Shown here: positions 54,173 to 63,738 of the stretch, piece by piece | How positions within the stretch are numbered: position 1 is the first letter of the stretch | How the letters are laid out: every line of letters starts with the position of its first letter | NCBI GenBank assembly: GCA_015272215.1 | Contig: JACYMD010000063.1 | Coordinates: 1 to 64,000, forward strand | Direction of reading: 5' to 3' | Length of the DNA: 64,000 bases | Source: Rivularia sp. T60_A2020_040 | GTDB lineage: Bacteria; Cyanobacteriota; Cyanobacteriia; Cyanobacteriales; Nostocaceae | The notes under the pieces: generated by a model | The model's input: the letters and a program-made list of their open reading frames with translations, nothing else | The model's database searches: none | Told to the model about the DNA's origin: nothing | Position numbers and translations under genes: made by a program

Positions 54173-56365
54173 TCAGGGACGTGGTAAGAAAATTCCAATT
54201 CCGTTGTGAACGCTGGCGGCAGTATTGGGGGAACGGTCGAGTAATTGTCCTCCTAGATAAAGACTTGTAGAACTACCACCATCTAAATTGAGAGCGTTGA
54301 CGCAGCCCAATTTCTGCATTAATTGAGCGTGTTCTGTTAAGCTCGGTCCAGTTCCACCGGCACGGTCATGTACGGCAGCAAAGATGATATTTCCGCTCTT
54401 AGTCGTACAAATGGCGCTGCGGATAGCTTTCTGTTCGGCGAAGGCTTTACTGAATTTTTCGGCTTCTGCATCGAGAACAATTTGGTTGTCTTTGATCAGA
54501 AGAGGTCCGGCTCCTAAAATCTGGGGATAGCGGTTAAATTCCGGAGAAACAGCCGAACTGACAATACGTATAGGAGTTGTGATGGGTAATTTTGCTGCAT
54601 CATTGACGGCGCTACCGCGAAAAGCTATTAAATAGCCATTCCTTGGAATCGGAACAGCACCAACTCCAGCTTGTTTCCCGGCATATTGTTGGGTAACTTG
54701 ATTATTCTCAACGATCGCAATAATTTCGTTGTCAGTAAGAGGTGTATAGCTTTCTCCCCATAAATAAGTATATCTAGCTATTCCTTGCTGTACGTATCCA
54801 CTGTTGAGATGAGAAATTGACAAGCTTTGATCATTGGGAGCAAGCAAAGTTTCTTGTAAAGAAAGCCGATCCATATAAAATTGTCCGGCATCGTTCCAAG
54901 CAACAGCACCTCGGTTAAGAATCGGACCGGAGAGCCACTGACCATCCCGACGAATGGCACCCAAAGGTAAGCGGTTCTTGCGATTGAAGAAACCACCATT
55001 AATTGCGGCGGCTGCGAGGTATTTTTGGGCGGTGTTAATTAGGGGTGCGGTACCTTCTTGTTTGTCTTGGTTGGTGGCGACGGGTCTAATTTTAACTTTG
55101 GAAGTGCGGGGATTAATTTCTAGCCATACTACCGGAAAGCGTTCTTGTTCTAACGAGACAAACTGCTGTTTCCAGCGCAATCCCGTCGCCCAATCGATTG
55201 AGCGTTCGACTAAAGCATCTGGACGAATATCGATCGCTAAACGATGCGGTGCGGGTAAAGTGCTGATCCGAGGAGCGAAGCCGAAGGGAACTGCAAGTCG
55301 AATAATAGTTTGATTATTGAGTACTTCTACTTGACGAATTAGTGGTTCGGGGGTTGGTTGTGGAGATATTGTCCGGATTTTGTCAAGAAGATTTTCTAGG
55401 GGTGAAGTCGAATAACGTTGGACTAAATTAGTGTCGGCAACTCCATCAATGGTAATAGTCCATTCTCTTGCTGGTGGTTCTGGTTTGACGGTAGGATTAT
55501 TTGTCTCTATGACAACATTTTGAGAATCTTCATTTTCTGGAAGCTGAGGTTGGGATGGAGTTGGAAGTAATGGTTCTGGTTTTTTAATCAAAGCACCCGG
55601 ATTTAGTTTCCAAGGTGTCGGACGGTCTAAATCGATGATTACCCGTTGCTGAGTCAGTGAATTTTGACTTTGATTTTTATTTTGATCTTGATTTTTATTT
55701 TGATCTTGATAAATATTTGCTATTTTTGCGCTCGGTGTTGAAATTACTAAGATATTACCTTTGGTTTGTACTTGCCATTTTGCTTGTTGAGCAAATTTTG
55801 TCACATCCAAATAGCGATATCCCTGGACAAGAAAAGCATTTAATACCTGTGGTTTGGATAACGAAGAGAACCACTGTACTGGTTGTAGTTGCGGATTATT
55901 ACTATTTAGTAAATCTACCCCTATCAACTGTCGCAGCGCTCCATCACTTAGATAAGTTTTTGTAGCTTTGCCTTTGGGTTGCAACCAAGTTCCTGGTACC
56001 GTGCGACCATTCAAAGATATTTGAGTACCATAGGAAAATAATCCTTTTGAAGTAGATACTACTGATGGTTGACTTGGCAAAGGTATTGAACTTTTAATTT
56101 GATTATTTTGATGCTGAGCCTTGACAATGGAGCTAGCACTGAGATTTAGAATTATTGCAAGAGTAGAAAATACCGTAAACTTCAGAAAAAAGCGATCGCC
56201 CCATAACTTTGATGGCAAGACAACCCTCAAACACGATTCCCCAGCTTGAAGAGAGTAATGTGAGAACCATACTGTTCCCTTTTGGAATTTTTCAATAGAA
56301 CTATCATTTTTATTACCTCTAGAATTGGGGATTTTTGCTTGACTGAAAGAAAGCTTTTTGACCAT
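54173..56365 (-). CDS. Secreted phosphodiester glycosidase (NAGPA) domain protein
   Basis: About 730 residues. A membrane or signal helix (FFLKFTVFSTLAIILNLSASSIVKA) near residue 75 is followed by a copper-amine-oxidase-N-like/stalk region, an Asn/Gln tract (YQDQNKNQDQNKNQSQN), a strand-rich middle with Pro-rich linker, and the C-terminal NAGPA domain: AAINGGFFNRKNRLPLGAIRRDGQWLSGP, and ALNLDGGSSTSLYLGGQLL with the catalytic-site Asp-Gly-Gly. The family removes phosphodiester-linked sugars and occurs in exopolysaccharide biosynthesis. The frame opens at 56464, but ATG at 56365 (MVKKLSFSQ) lies after a hairpin element and is preferred. Confidence 0.85.
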   Translation of the reverse strand: MVKKLSFSQAKIPNSRGNKNDSSIEKFQKGTVWFSHYSLQAGESCLRVVLPSKLWGDRFFLKFTVFSTLAIILNLSASSIVKAQHQNNQIKSSIPLPSQPSVVSTSKGLFSYGTQISLNGRTVPGTWLQPKGKATKTYLSDGALRQLIGVDLLNSNNPQLQPVQWFSSLSKPQVLNAFLVQGYRYLDVTKFAQQAKWQVQTKGNILVISTPSAKIANIYQDQNKNQDQNKNQSQNSLTQQRVIIDLDRPTPWKLNPGALIKKPEPLLPTPSQPQLPENEDSQNVVIETNNPTVKPEPPAREWTITIDGVADTNLVQRYSTSPLENLLDKIRTISPQPTPEPLIRQVEVLNNQTIIRLAVPFGFAPRISTLPAPHRLAIDIRPDALVERSIDWATGLRWKQQFVSLEQERFPVVWLEINPRTSKVKIRPVATNQDKQEGTAPLINTAQKYLAAAAINGGFFNRKNRLPLGAIRRDGQWLSGPILNRGAVAWNDAGQFYMDRLSLQETLLAPNDQSLSISHLNSGYVQQGIARYTYLWGESYTPLTDNEIIAIVENNQVTQQYAGKQAGVGAVPIPRNGYLIAFRGSAVNDAAKLPITTPIRIVSSAVSPEFNRYPQILGAGPLLIKDNQIVLDAEAEKFSKAFAEQKAIRSAICTTKSGNIIFAAVHDRAGGTGPSLTEHAQLMQKLGCVNALNLDGGSSTSLYLGGQLLDRSPNTAASVHNGIGIFLPRP

Positions 56366-56408
56366 AATATTTGTGAAGTAGTGACTCAAAAAAATCAATT
56401 TTTTTGGA

Positions 56409-56448
56409 AAAGTTTGATGCCAGGAATATCCCCGCATCAAATTTTCGC
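56409..56448 (-). promoter_or_regulatory. Hairpin element upstream of the NAGPA-type gene (copy 1)
   Basis: On the minus strand: GCGAAAA-T, then TTGATGC (56440-56434), a 13-base spacer starting GGGGATATTC, then GCATCAA (56420-56414) and ACTTT. It lies 44 bases upstream of the chosen ATG. A near-identical copy precedes gltB in opposite orientation. Confidence 0.7.
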
Positions 56449-57112
56449 TTTTACATCGAAACAATTATCAAACCCAAAGTTGTCCAACGTGATAGTGTAT
56501 AATTATCTTTCTGCCATTTGTAAAACCATGACATTAGTAATTTACGCGCCGAGATTGTAAATAATATGTCAGTAAACAGTTTCTTTTGCCAAATAAATAT
56601 AGGAGTTTTTGCTTGTAAAAGATAAGTTGTAATGTTTTATCTTTTTTTTTCAAAGCTACTTGTGCAAGGTATAACAGGCACTAATATTTGTAAGGGGCGT
56701 TACCGTATCGGTGCAGGTATACAGTGGCACAAAGATTAAAAAATTAGCAAAATTAGCAAGAGAATCAGGAATTGCAAATGGACAACTAGTATAATACGCT
56801 GCTTTGAGATCGGCACCCAATTAACAGAAAGGCGAGCCAGCGCCTGAAGGCGAAGGATATTGAAATTAATGAAGCGAATAATAGAAGTTTTGTTTCGGGG
56901 CGGCAATAAATCGCTGAATCTGTAATATAAAACTTGGATTTAAGAAAAGCCGCTAACCGAAAATACATAGCCGTACTGATATAAATAGAAAACTGGCAAT
57001 ACGTAAAAACGGTTGATTTGACTAGTGCATAAACACATAAAAAATAACGGGGCAATTTTAACACAGGCGTACAAAAATTAAGCCTCTTCGTTAATTTTTT
57101 TTCCTGACATTT
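56449..57112. other. Divergent intergenic region between NAGPA-type gene and gltB
   Basis: No credible gene. Contains GTA-N8-TAC at 56690-56703, a possible NtcA site without a correctly spaced -10 box, and AT-rich stretches. A minus-strand 92-codon frame (57064-56786) has no protein-like features. Confidence 0.5.
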
Positions 57113-57152
57113 GCGAAAAGTTGATGCGGGGATATTCTGTGCATCAAACTTT
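57113..57152 (+). promoter_or_regulatory. Hairpin element upstream of gltB (copy 2)
   Basis: GCGAAAA-G, TTGATGC (57121-57127), 13-base spacer starting GGGGATATTC, GCATCAA (57141-57147), ACTTT. It lies 96 bases before the preferred gltB ATG and would form a 7-bp stem. Arms and ten spacer bases are identical to copy 1. Confidence 0.7.
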
Positions 57153-57247
57153 GGCTAGAGATGGTAACTCAGTTTTATTTGTTTATTTCTTTGTTTGTTT
57201 GTGAAGAAATTTTTATCAAGACAATTAACGATATCGGGGGACATTCT

Positions 57248-60200
57248 ATGAATAACCAGAAAATGAATCAAGACAAAAACATCACATTTTCAGATACTTT
57301 TTTAGGTCAAAAGTGGTTGGTTGAAGAAAGAGACGCTTGCGGTGTGGGTTTTATCGCTCATCGTCAAAATCGCCCAAGTCATGAAATCTTAGTAAAAGGC
57401 TTGAATGCTTTAACCTGTTTAGAACATCGTGGTGGCTGTAGTGCCGATCGCGATTCTGGTGATGGTGCGGGAATATTAAGTGCCATTCCTTGGGAATTAT
57501 TACTTGCCGATGGGAAGGATCAAAATCAGCATCAAAATCTGGCGGTGGGAATGCTATTTTTACCCCGCGATGAAAGCGCTGCCCAAATTGCCCGCTCAAC
57601 TGTGGAACAAATCGCCAAGAATGAAAACCTCACCGTACTCGGATGGCGTGCGGTTCCGGTAGATTCGGGGGTTTTGGGAGTACAAGCGAGAGAGAATCAA
57701 CCGCAAATTGAACAGATTTTTTTACAAGCTAAAGATGTTAGTGGGGATGAGTTAGAAAGAAAACTTTATATTACCCGCCGTCTAATTGGTAAGGCTATCC
57801 AAAGTCACAACAGCGAATGGAAGGATGAATTTTACGTTTGCTCGCTGTCTTGTCGGACAATTGTCTACAAGGGTATGGTACGTTCGGCAGTTTTAGCGGA
57901 TTTTTATCTGGATTTGAAAAATCCTGCTTACTCTACTAGTTTCGTTGTCTACCATCGGCGTTTTAGCACCAATACCATGCCCAAATGGCCTCTCGCACAG
58001 CCAATGCGGCTTTTAGGTCATAATGGAGAAATTAACACGCTTCTGGGTAATATCAACTGGATGACGGCGAGACAAGCAACTCTCAACCATCCCATTTGGC
58101 AAGGACGAATGGATGAGTTAAAGCCGTTTGTCAGTATAGATGCCAGCGATTCTGCTACTTTAGATAATGTATTTGAGCTACAGGTGCGTTCAGGGCGTAG
58201 TCCAGAAGAAGCTTTGATGATAATGGTTCCGGAAGCTTATAATCATCAACCGGCTTTAAGTAATTATCCGGAGATTGTCGATTTTTATGAATACTACAGC
58301 GGTTTACAAGAAGCTTGGGACGGTCCAGCGCTGTTGGTATATAGTGATGGTCTGACTGTGGGGGCAACTTTAGACCGGAATGGTTTGAGACCAGCCCGTT
58401 ACTGCATTACCTCGGATGACTATATTGTGGTTGCTTCTGAAGCTGGTGTGATTGAGTTTCCCGAAGAAAATATTATCGAGAAAGGACGTTTAGGTCCCGG
58501 ACAAATGATTGCTGTGGATTTGTCCAATCATCAAATCCTCAAGAATTGGGAAATCAAGCAACAAGTTGCCAAAAAACATCCTTATGGGAAATGGTTGCAA
58601 CAGCATCGGAGTCAGTTATCAGTTAACAGTTATCAGTTATCAGTTAACGGGAATGGTCATGGAAGGCAAGAGGTTGGAGGCAAGAGGCAAGAGGTTGAAG
58701 GTCAACTGTCAACTCAAATAGCTTTTGGTTACACCACAGAAGATGTGGAAATGATTATTCAACCGATGGCGATTGATGGTAAGGAACCGACTTTTTGTAT
58801 GGGGGATGATATCCCTCTAGCGATACTTTCGGAAAAACCACATTTACTGTATGACTATTTCAAACAGCGGTTTGCTCAGGTCACAAATCCACCCATCGAT
58901 CCTTTGCGGGAGAAATTGGTGATGTCGCTGAAGGTGGAATTGGGCGAACGTGGTAATTTACTCGATCCTAAACCGGAATATGCTCGTCGGTTGAAGTTGG
59001 AATCGCCGGTGTTGACATCCACTCAATTAATTGAAATCAAAAGGTCTGATTTTAATGCGGTAGAGTTATCTACGGTGTTTCCTATTCACGGCGGGCGCGC
59101 AGCTTTAAAAGCCGCTGTAGAATCTTTGCAGAGCCAAGCTGTTGAAGCGGTACGTAATGGTGCCAAAATTTTGATATTGAGCGATCAAATCAACAATCAA
59201 TCTTCTAATTCCTCGGAATCGGATTATGGAGCGATTGACGCAGAAAATACTTACATTCCTCCTCTACTCGCTGTCGGTGCGGTACACCATCATTTAATCC
59301 AATCCGGGTTGCGAATGAATGCTTCTTTGGTGGTTAATACTGCTCAATGTTGGAGTACTCATCATTTCGCTTGTTTGATTGGGTTCGGTGCTGCGGCTGT
59401 TTGTCCTTACATGGCAATGGATACTGTAGTTAATTGGTGGTCTGACCCCAAAACTCAACAGTTTATGCAGCGTGGTAAAATTGCAGCTATTAGTTTGGAG
59501 CAAGCGATCGCAAATTACATTGAAGCTGTAAAAAATGGTTTGCTAAAAATCCTTTCTAAAATGGGAATTTCGCTGTTGAGCAGTTACCAAGGAGCGCAAA
59601 TTTTTGAAGCTATTGGTATTGGTCGAGATTTGTTGGAGTTGGGTTTTAGCGGTACTACTTCCCGGATTGGTGGTTTAACCATCGAGGAATTAGCGAATGA
59701 AGTTTTATCGATTCATTGCAAAGCTTTTCCCACAACTGCTACTAAGTTAGAAAATCTCGGTTTTATTCAGTATCGTCGTGGTGGTGAATACCACATGAAT
59801 AGCCCGGAAATGGTCAAAGCATTACACCAGGCTGTTGATAGTAAAAATTATGACCACTACCAAGTTTATCAACAGCATTTACAACATCGACCGATCACCG
59901 CATTGCGCGATTTACTCGACTACGAACCCGATAGACAACCGATTGATATTGCTCTAGTAGAGCCGGTAACAGAAATCGTGAAGCGGTTTTGTACTGGGGG
60001 AATGTCTTTAGGCGCATTGTCGCGAGAAGCACACGAAACTTTAGCGATCGCCATGAATCGGTTGGGCGGTAAGTCGAATTCTGGTGAAGGTGGTGAAGAT
60101 TCGGTACGTTACAAAACTTTAGATGATGTTGATCAAACTGGTCATTCGGCGACTTTACCTCATTTAAATGGTTTGCGTAATGGGGATACTGCAACGAGTG

Positions 60201-61927
60201 CCATTAAACAAGTGGCATCGGGACGGTTTGGGGTGACTCCTCAGTATTTGATCAGCGCTCGTCAAATTGAAATTAAGATGGCTCAAGGTGCCAAACCGGG
60301 AGAAGGAGGACAATTACCAGGTAAGAAGGTGAGTGAATATATTGCCTCCTTGCGACGTTCTAAACCTGGAGTGACTTTAATTTCCCCTCCACCGCACCAT
60401 GATATTTATTCCATTGAAGACTTAGCGCAATTGATTTTTGATTTGCATCAAATTAATCCCCAAGCTCAGGTATCGGTGAAACTAGTGTCAGAAATCGGTA
60501 TCGGCACCATTGCAGCGGGAGTAGCCAAAGCCAACGCTGATGTAATTCAAATATCTGGTCATGATGGTGGTACGGGAGCATCGCCACTAAGTTCGATTAA
60601 GCACGCTGGAACTCCGTGGGAACTCGGTTTAACCGAAGTGCATCGGGTGTTGATGGAAAATGATTTGCGCGATCGCGTAGTTTTGCGAGTCGATGGTGGT
60701 TTAAAGAGCGGTTGGGATGTGTTGATGGCAGCGTTGATGGGAGCCGAAGAATTTGGTTTTGGCTCGATTGCGATGATTGCCGAAGGTTGCATTATGGCGC
60801 GGATATGTCATACCAATAACTGCCCCGTGGGTGTGGCTTCTCAGAAGGAAGAATTACGCCAGCGGTTCCCTGGAACACCAGAAAAAGTCGTGAATTTCTT
60901 TTATTTTATTGCCGAAGAAGTACGCAGTTTGCTGGCAAGATTTGGTTATCGAAGTTTATCATCCCTAATCGGACGTGCTGATTTACTCAGAGAGCGTTCT
61001 GGTGTAGAGCTTACCAAGACACGAGCATTGAATCTTGATTGTTTGTTGAAATTACCAGATTCCAGAGAAAATCGCAGTTGGTTGCAGCACGAAGCAGTGC
61101 ATAGTAACGGTGCGGTATTGGATGATGATTTATTGGCAGATGCTGGCATTAAGAACGCCATTAACAGACATGAATCGGTTAATAAAACTGTATTTGCGGT
61201 GAATACCGATAGAACTATCGGCGCACGCATTGCTGGAGCAATTGCATCCAAATACGGTGATAATGGTTTTGGGGGTCAAATCAACCTGACTATAAACGGC
61301 AGTGTCGGACAAAGCTTTGGTGCATTTAATCTCAATGGCATGAATCTGACATTGTATGGAGTTGCTAACGATTATGTCGGTAAAGGCATGAACGGCGGTA
61401 AAATCACCATACTTCCACCCACAAGCATCAAATACGACCCGTCAGAAAATACTATAATTGGCAATACTTGTCTTTATGGTGCCACTGGTGGAATGCTGTT
61501 TGCTCTCGGTAAAGCTGGGGAACGCTTTGCAGTACGTAACTCCAAAGCCACAGCGGTAATTGAAGGAGCCGGAGATCACTGCTGCGAATACATGACCGGC
61601 GGTGTAGTGGTAGTCTTGGGTAAAGTTGGGCGCAACGTCGCCGCAGGGATGACTGGAGGTTTGGCTTACTTCTTAGATGAAGACGGTAATTTTCCAGAAT
61701 TAGTTAACCCAGAAATCGTTAAAATACAGCGAATAGTTACACTGGCTGGGGAAACCCAACTCAAAGACTTGATTGCGCTGCATTGCTATCGCACTGGTTC
61801 TGCGAAAGCCAAGATGATTTTGGATAATTGGCAAGAGTTTTTACCGAAGTTCTGGCAGCTGGTGCCACCGTCAGAGGCTGATTCACCCCAAGCTTATGTA
61901 GGGGAAAAGCAGTTAAGTAAGGTTTAG
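57248..61927 (+). CDS. gltB: Glutamate synthase large subunit (probably ferredoxin-dependent)
   Basis: Makes two glutamates from glutamine and 2-oxoglutarate. From ATG 57248 a ~30-residue propeptide precedes Cys31 in RDACGVGF, the N-terminal nucleophile after processing. The glutaminase domain is followed by the central and FMN domains ([27 protein letters not shown]) and the 3Fe-4S cysteines in [15 protein letters not shown], ending in the beta-helix domain ([17 protein letters not shown]). No gltD is nearby, so ferredoxin is the likely donor. The frame opens at 57161, but those 29 codons are unlike the family. Residues ~455-490 are encoded by heptamer repeats inserted in the linker after the glutaminase domain. 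Confidence 0.95.
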   Translation: MNNQKMNQDKNITFSDTFLGQKWLVEERDACGVGFIAHRQNRPSHEILVKGLNALTCLEHRGGCSADRDSGDGAGILSAIPWELLLADGKDQNQHQNLAVGMLFLPRDESAAQIARSTVEQIAKNENLTVLGWRAVPVDSGVLGVQARENQPQIEQIFLQAKDVSGDELERKLYITRRLIGKAIQSHNSEWKDEFYVCSLSCRTIVYKGMVRSAVLADFYLDLKNPAYSTSFVVYHRRFSTNTMPKWPLAQPMRLLGHNGEINTLLGNINWMTARQATLNHPIWQGRMDELKPFVSIDASDSATLDNVFELQVRSGRSPEEALMIMVPEAYNHQPALSNYPEIVDFYEYYSGLQEAWDGPALLVYSDGLTVGATLDRNGLRPARYCITSDDYIVVASEAGVIEFPEENIIEKGRLGPGQMIAVDLSNHQILKNWEIKQQVAKKHPYGKWLQQHRSQLSVNSYQLSVNGNGHGRQEVGGKRQEVEGQLSTQIAFGYTTEDVEMIIQPMAIDGKEPTFCMGDDIPLAILSEKPHLLYDYFKQRFAQVTNPPIDPLREKLVMSLKVELGERGNLLDPKPEYARRLKLESPVLTSTQLIEIKRSDFNAVELSTVFPIHGGRAALKAAVESLQSQAVEAVRNGAKILILSDQINNQSSNSSESDYGAIDAENTYIPPLLAVGAVHHHLIQSGLRMNASLVVNTAQCWSTHHFACLIGFGAAAVCPYMAMDTVVNWWSDPKTQQFMQRGKIAAISLEQAIANYIEAVKNGLLKILSKMGISLLSSYQGAQIFEAIGIGRDLLELGFSGTTSRIGGLTIEELANEVLSIHCKAFPTTATKLENLGFIQYRRGGEYHMNSPEMVKALHQAVDSKNYDHYQVYQQHLQHRPITALRDLLDYEPDRQPIDIALVEPVTEIVKRFCTGGMSLGALSREAHETLAIAMNRLGGKSNSGEGGEDSVRYKTLDDVDQTGHSATLPHLNGLRNGDTATSAIKQVASGRFGVTPQYLISARQIEIKMAQGAKPGEGGQLPGKKVSEYIASLRRSKPGVTLISPPPHHDIYSIEDLAQLIFDLHQINPQAQVSVKLVSEIGIGTIAAGVAKANADVIQISGHDGGTGASPLSSIKHAGTPWELGLTEVHRVLMENDLRDRVVLRVDGGLKSGWDVLMAALMGAEEFGFGSIAMIAEGCIMARICHTNNCPVGVASQKEELRQRFPGTPEKVVNFFYFIAEEVRSLLARFGYRSLSSLIGRADLLRERSGVELTKTRALNLDCLLKLPDSRENRSWLQHEAVHSNGAVLDDDLLADAGIKNAINRHESVNKTVFAVNTDRTIGARIAGAIASKYGDNGFGGQINLTINGSVGQSFGAFNLNGMNLTLYGVANDYVGKGMNGGKITILPPTSIKYDPSENTIIGNTCLYGATGGMLFALGKAGERFAVRNSKATAVIEGAGDHCCEYMTGGVVVVLGKVGRNVAAGMTGGLAYFLDEDGNFPELVNPEIVKIQRIVTLAGETQLKDLIALHCYRTGSAKAKMILDNWQEFLPKFWQLVPPSEADSPQAYVGEKQLSKV
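58612..58715 (+). repeat. STRR heptamers inside the gltB coding sequence
   Basis: CAGTTAT/CAGTTAA heptamers (58612-58648), a short GGGAATGGTCATGG linker, GGCAAGA/GGTTGGA heptamers (58664-58700) and GTCAACT words (58701-58715) are read in frame, giving peptide with a seven-residue period (SYQLSVN, RQEVGGK). The same words occur between genes at 17556, 34500 and 27884. Confidence 0.9.
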
Positions 61928-62050
61928 TTAGTTGTTGGTTGATAGTTGATAGTTGTTGGTTAATAGTTGTTAGTGGATAGTGGATAGTTGATAGTTGTTG
62001 GTTGTTGCTTTTTCTAATAACCACTAACTACCATCCACCATCCACTATCT
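61925..62050. repeat. STRR heptamer array (GTTGATA/GTTGTTG/GTGGATA)
   Basis: About ten heptamers follow gltB directly (61926-62003). An inverse-sense array (CCACTAAC, CCATCCA words) at 62018-62048 supplies the stop codon of the deacetylase gene. Confidence 0.88.
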
Positions 62051-63019
62051 TTGTGCCGTTACCGTCTTTTTTTGTTTATCTTGATGCTCTAACAATTCGG
62101 GAATAGTCACAAAACGATAACCTTGCTTTTTCAAGTTGCTGATCATTGATGGTAAAGCCGCAACAGTGCTTTTACGCGGACCACCACCATCATGCAACAA
62201 TACGATACCACCAGGACTTGCCTGTTTCATGACTCTGCTTACCAAAGTCGCAGCCGGAGGACGAGTGTAATCCATAGAATCGGCAGACCACATCACCACG
62301 GTATAATCTTTACTTTGAGCATAGGCAGCTAAGCCATTGTGTAACATTCCACCTGGTGGACGAAACAATGTAGTTCTAGTACCTGTGGTTTTATAAATCA
62401 AGTCTGAGGTACGGTCAATTTCTAATGCCGCTGCTTGTTTGTTAAAGAAATGATACCAGTGATGCCAAGTATGATTACCAATAGTATGACCTTCAGAGAC
62501 TATTCGCTTTCCTAAATCTGGATAGTTGTTCAAAACTTGTCCGACTACAAAAAACGTGGCTTTAATATCATTTTTTTTCAAGATTTCCAGTACCTGAGCA
62601 GTATACTCAGGCCATGGCCCATCATCAAAAGTCAGAGCAATTAATTTATCATCAGGTGCAAGATTCGCTTGCTTGATTGTTGTTCCACGGAACTGTTTTG
62701 GCACTGTATGGAAGACACCTTTGGATATCGCTTCCTGTTGCCAAGTGGTAAGCATTGCGCCCTTGAATCCATTTATACGAGAAAGCGAACCAGATTCTGC
62801 TGTGATATTTTTAACTTTTATTTGTTGTTTACTATCTATATTAGTAGAGTCTTGCTTGATAGGTAACATCAAACCAAACACAAAACTTCCACACAAAGCA
62901 GTAAGAGCAATTAATATTCCTTGAGGTAAAGCTAACGACTTCTTATTATTTTCCACTAATAAACACGGCTCCTTCACAATCAAACCGCCATTTACGGATA
63001 TGACGGTATGTAATAACAC
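62045..63019 (-). CDS. Polysaccharide deacetylase (NodB homology domain)
   Basis: Deacetylates N-acetyl sugars in peptidoglycan or exopolysaccharide. A membrane/signal helix (LPQGILIALTALCGSFVFGLML, residues ~30-52) places the catalytic domain outside. The CE4 motifs are present: LTFDDGPWPEY (nucleophile and metal Asp), GNHTWHH (metal His pair), FRPPGG, and late WSADSMDYTRP and IVLLHDGGG. About 324 residues with the first ATG. A likelier start may be a later Met, but the upstream residues (VISVNGGLIVKEPCLLVENN) are not obviously wrong. The stop codon is at the edge of a repeat array. Confidence 0.9.
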   Translation of the reverse strand: MLLHTVISVNGGLIVKEPCLLVENNKKSLALPQGILIALTALCGSFVFGLMLPIKQDSTNIDSKQQIKVKNITAESGSLSRINGFKGAMLTTWQQEAISKGVFHTVPKQFRGTTIKQANLAPDDKLIALTFDDGPWPEYTAQVLEILKKNDIKATFFVVGQVLNNYPDLGKRIVSEGHTIGNHTWHHWYHFFNKQAAALEIDRTSDLIYKTTGTRTTLFRPPGGMLHNGLAAYAQSKDYTVVMWSADSMDYTRPPAATLVSRVMKQASPGGIVLLHDGGGPRKSTVAALPSMISNLKKQGYRFVTIPELLEHQDKQKKTVTAQR

Positions 63020-63738
63020 AGTTTTTCTATATTCTTTATTACCCGGTTAATTTTTAGTAATCCTGAAAAATTAAACACAGGTTTACAGAAGTTCGCCTTT
63101 ACAGGCAGATACATGTATAAACTTTACTTAAAAGCCGAAATCAATAATCAGGAACTACAGCTAGTAATCAGTACATTCACTATACAAAATGACTGTATCA
63201 GTTTTACGGCTAACCAGATTCATTTTACATTTAAGGAATGATTTGTCTATCAAAGAAAATGTGAAAATTTTCACCAGGTAATATTTACCTTGTAAGCGTA
63301 ATATCCCAGTCAGACGCTGCTTAGAGTAATTTAGTTTCTGAGGATGTTTTAAAAGTCTAATTTTATACTTTATCTGGCGGTTGAAACCGCAGCTACATAA
63401 ACAAAATCCGTCTACACGGGTTTAAAATTCATTAAGTCCACCTGCGTGGGCGATTTGATTTTTAAGCTGTTTTTTTGATACTTAAAATTTCAATTCGCTA
63501 CTTAAAGGTGCATTTAGTAAGCTATTTTTAATACATAAAAATGAGTATAAAAAGTTAAAGTTACAACATATTAATAATGACAAATACATATTTAAATGCA
63601 GACAGTAGAAACACTGAATTTATCAATATCTGAAAATATTTTTGTGTATTTGCACTTTTAGTATTAGCTTATTTAAGCATTTTCGAGAGAATATTCTTGT
63701 AAGGCAAAATACATATAATATTTATTTTATGGAATAAT
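63020..63738. other. Intergenic region with a dispersed palindromic repeat
   Basis: 719 AT-rich bases. At 63374-63455 there is a dispersed cyanobacterial repeat: palindrome GCGGTT-GA-AACCGC (63377-63390), AGCTACATAAAC, CCGTCTACACGGG and TCCACCTGCGTGGGC hairpin-like segments. The rest shows no gene or notable structure. Confidence 0.65.
63374..63455. repeat. Dispersed multi-hairpin repeat (GCGGTTGAAACCGC type)
   Basis: Three short palindromic segments in a row, of a kind scattered in Nostocales genomes; possibly a non-autonomous element. No target duplication identified. Confidence 0.6.

Noticed and set aside
56786-57064. 92-codon minus-strand frame upstream of gltB
   Set aside because: Low-complexity aromatic/Cys-rich translation in a divergent promoter region, no ribosome binding site.
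57113-57152. Glutamine (glnA-type) riboswitch before gltB
   Set aside because: gltB is a plausible target, but I could not see the conserved glnA-motif core; only a simple 7-bp hairpin is present.
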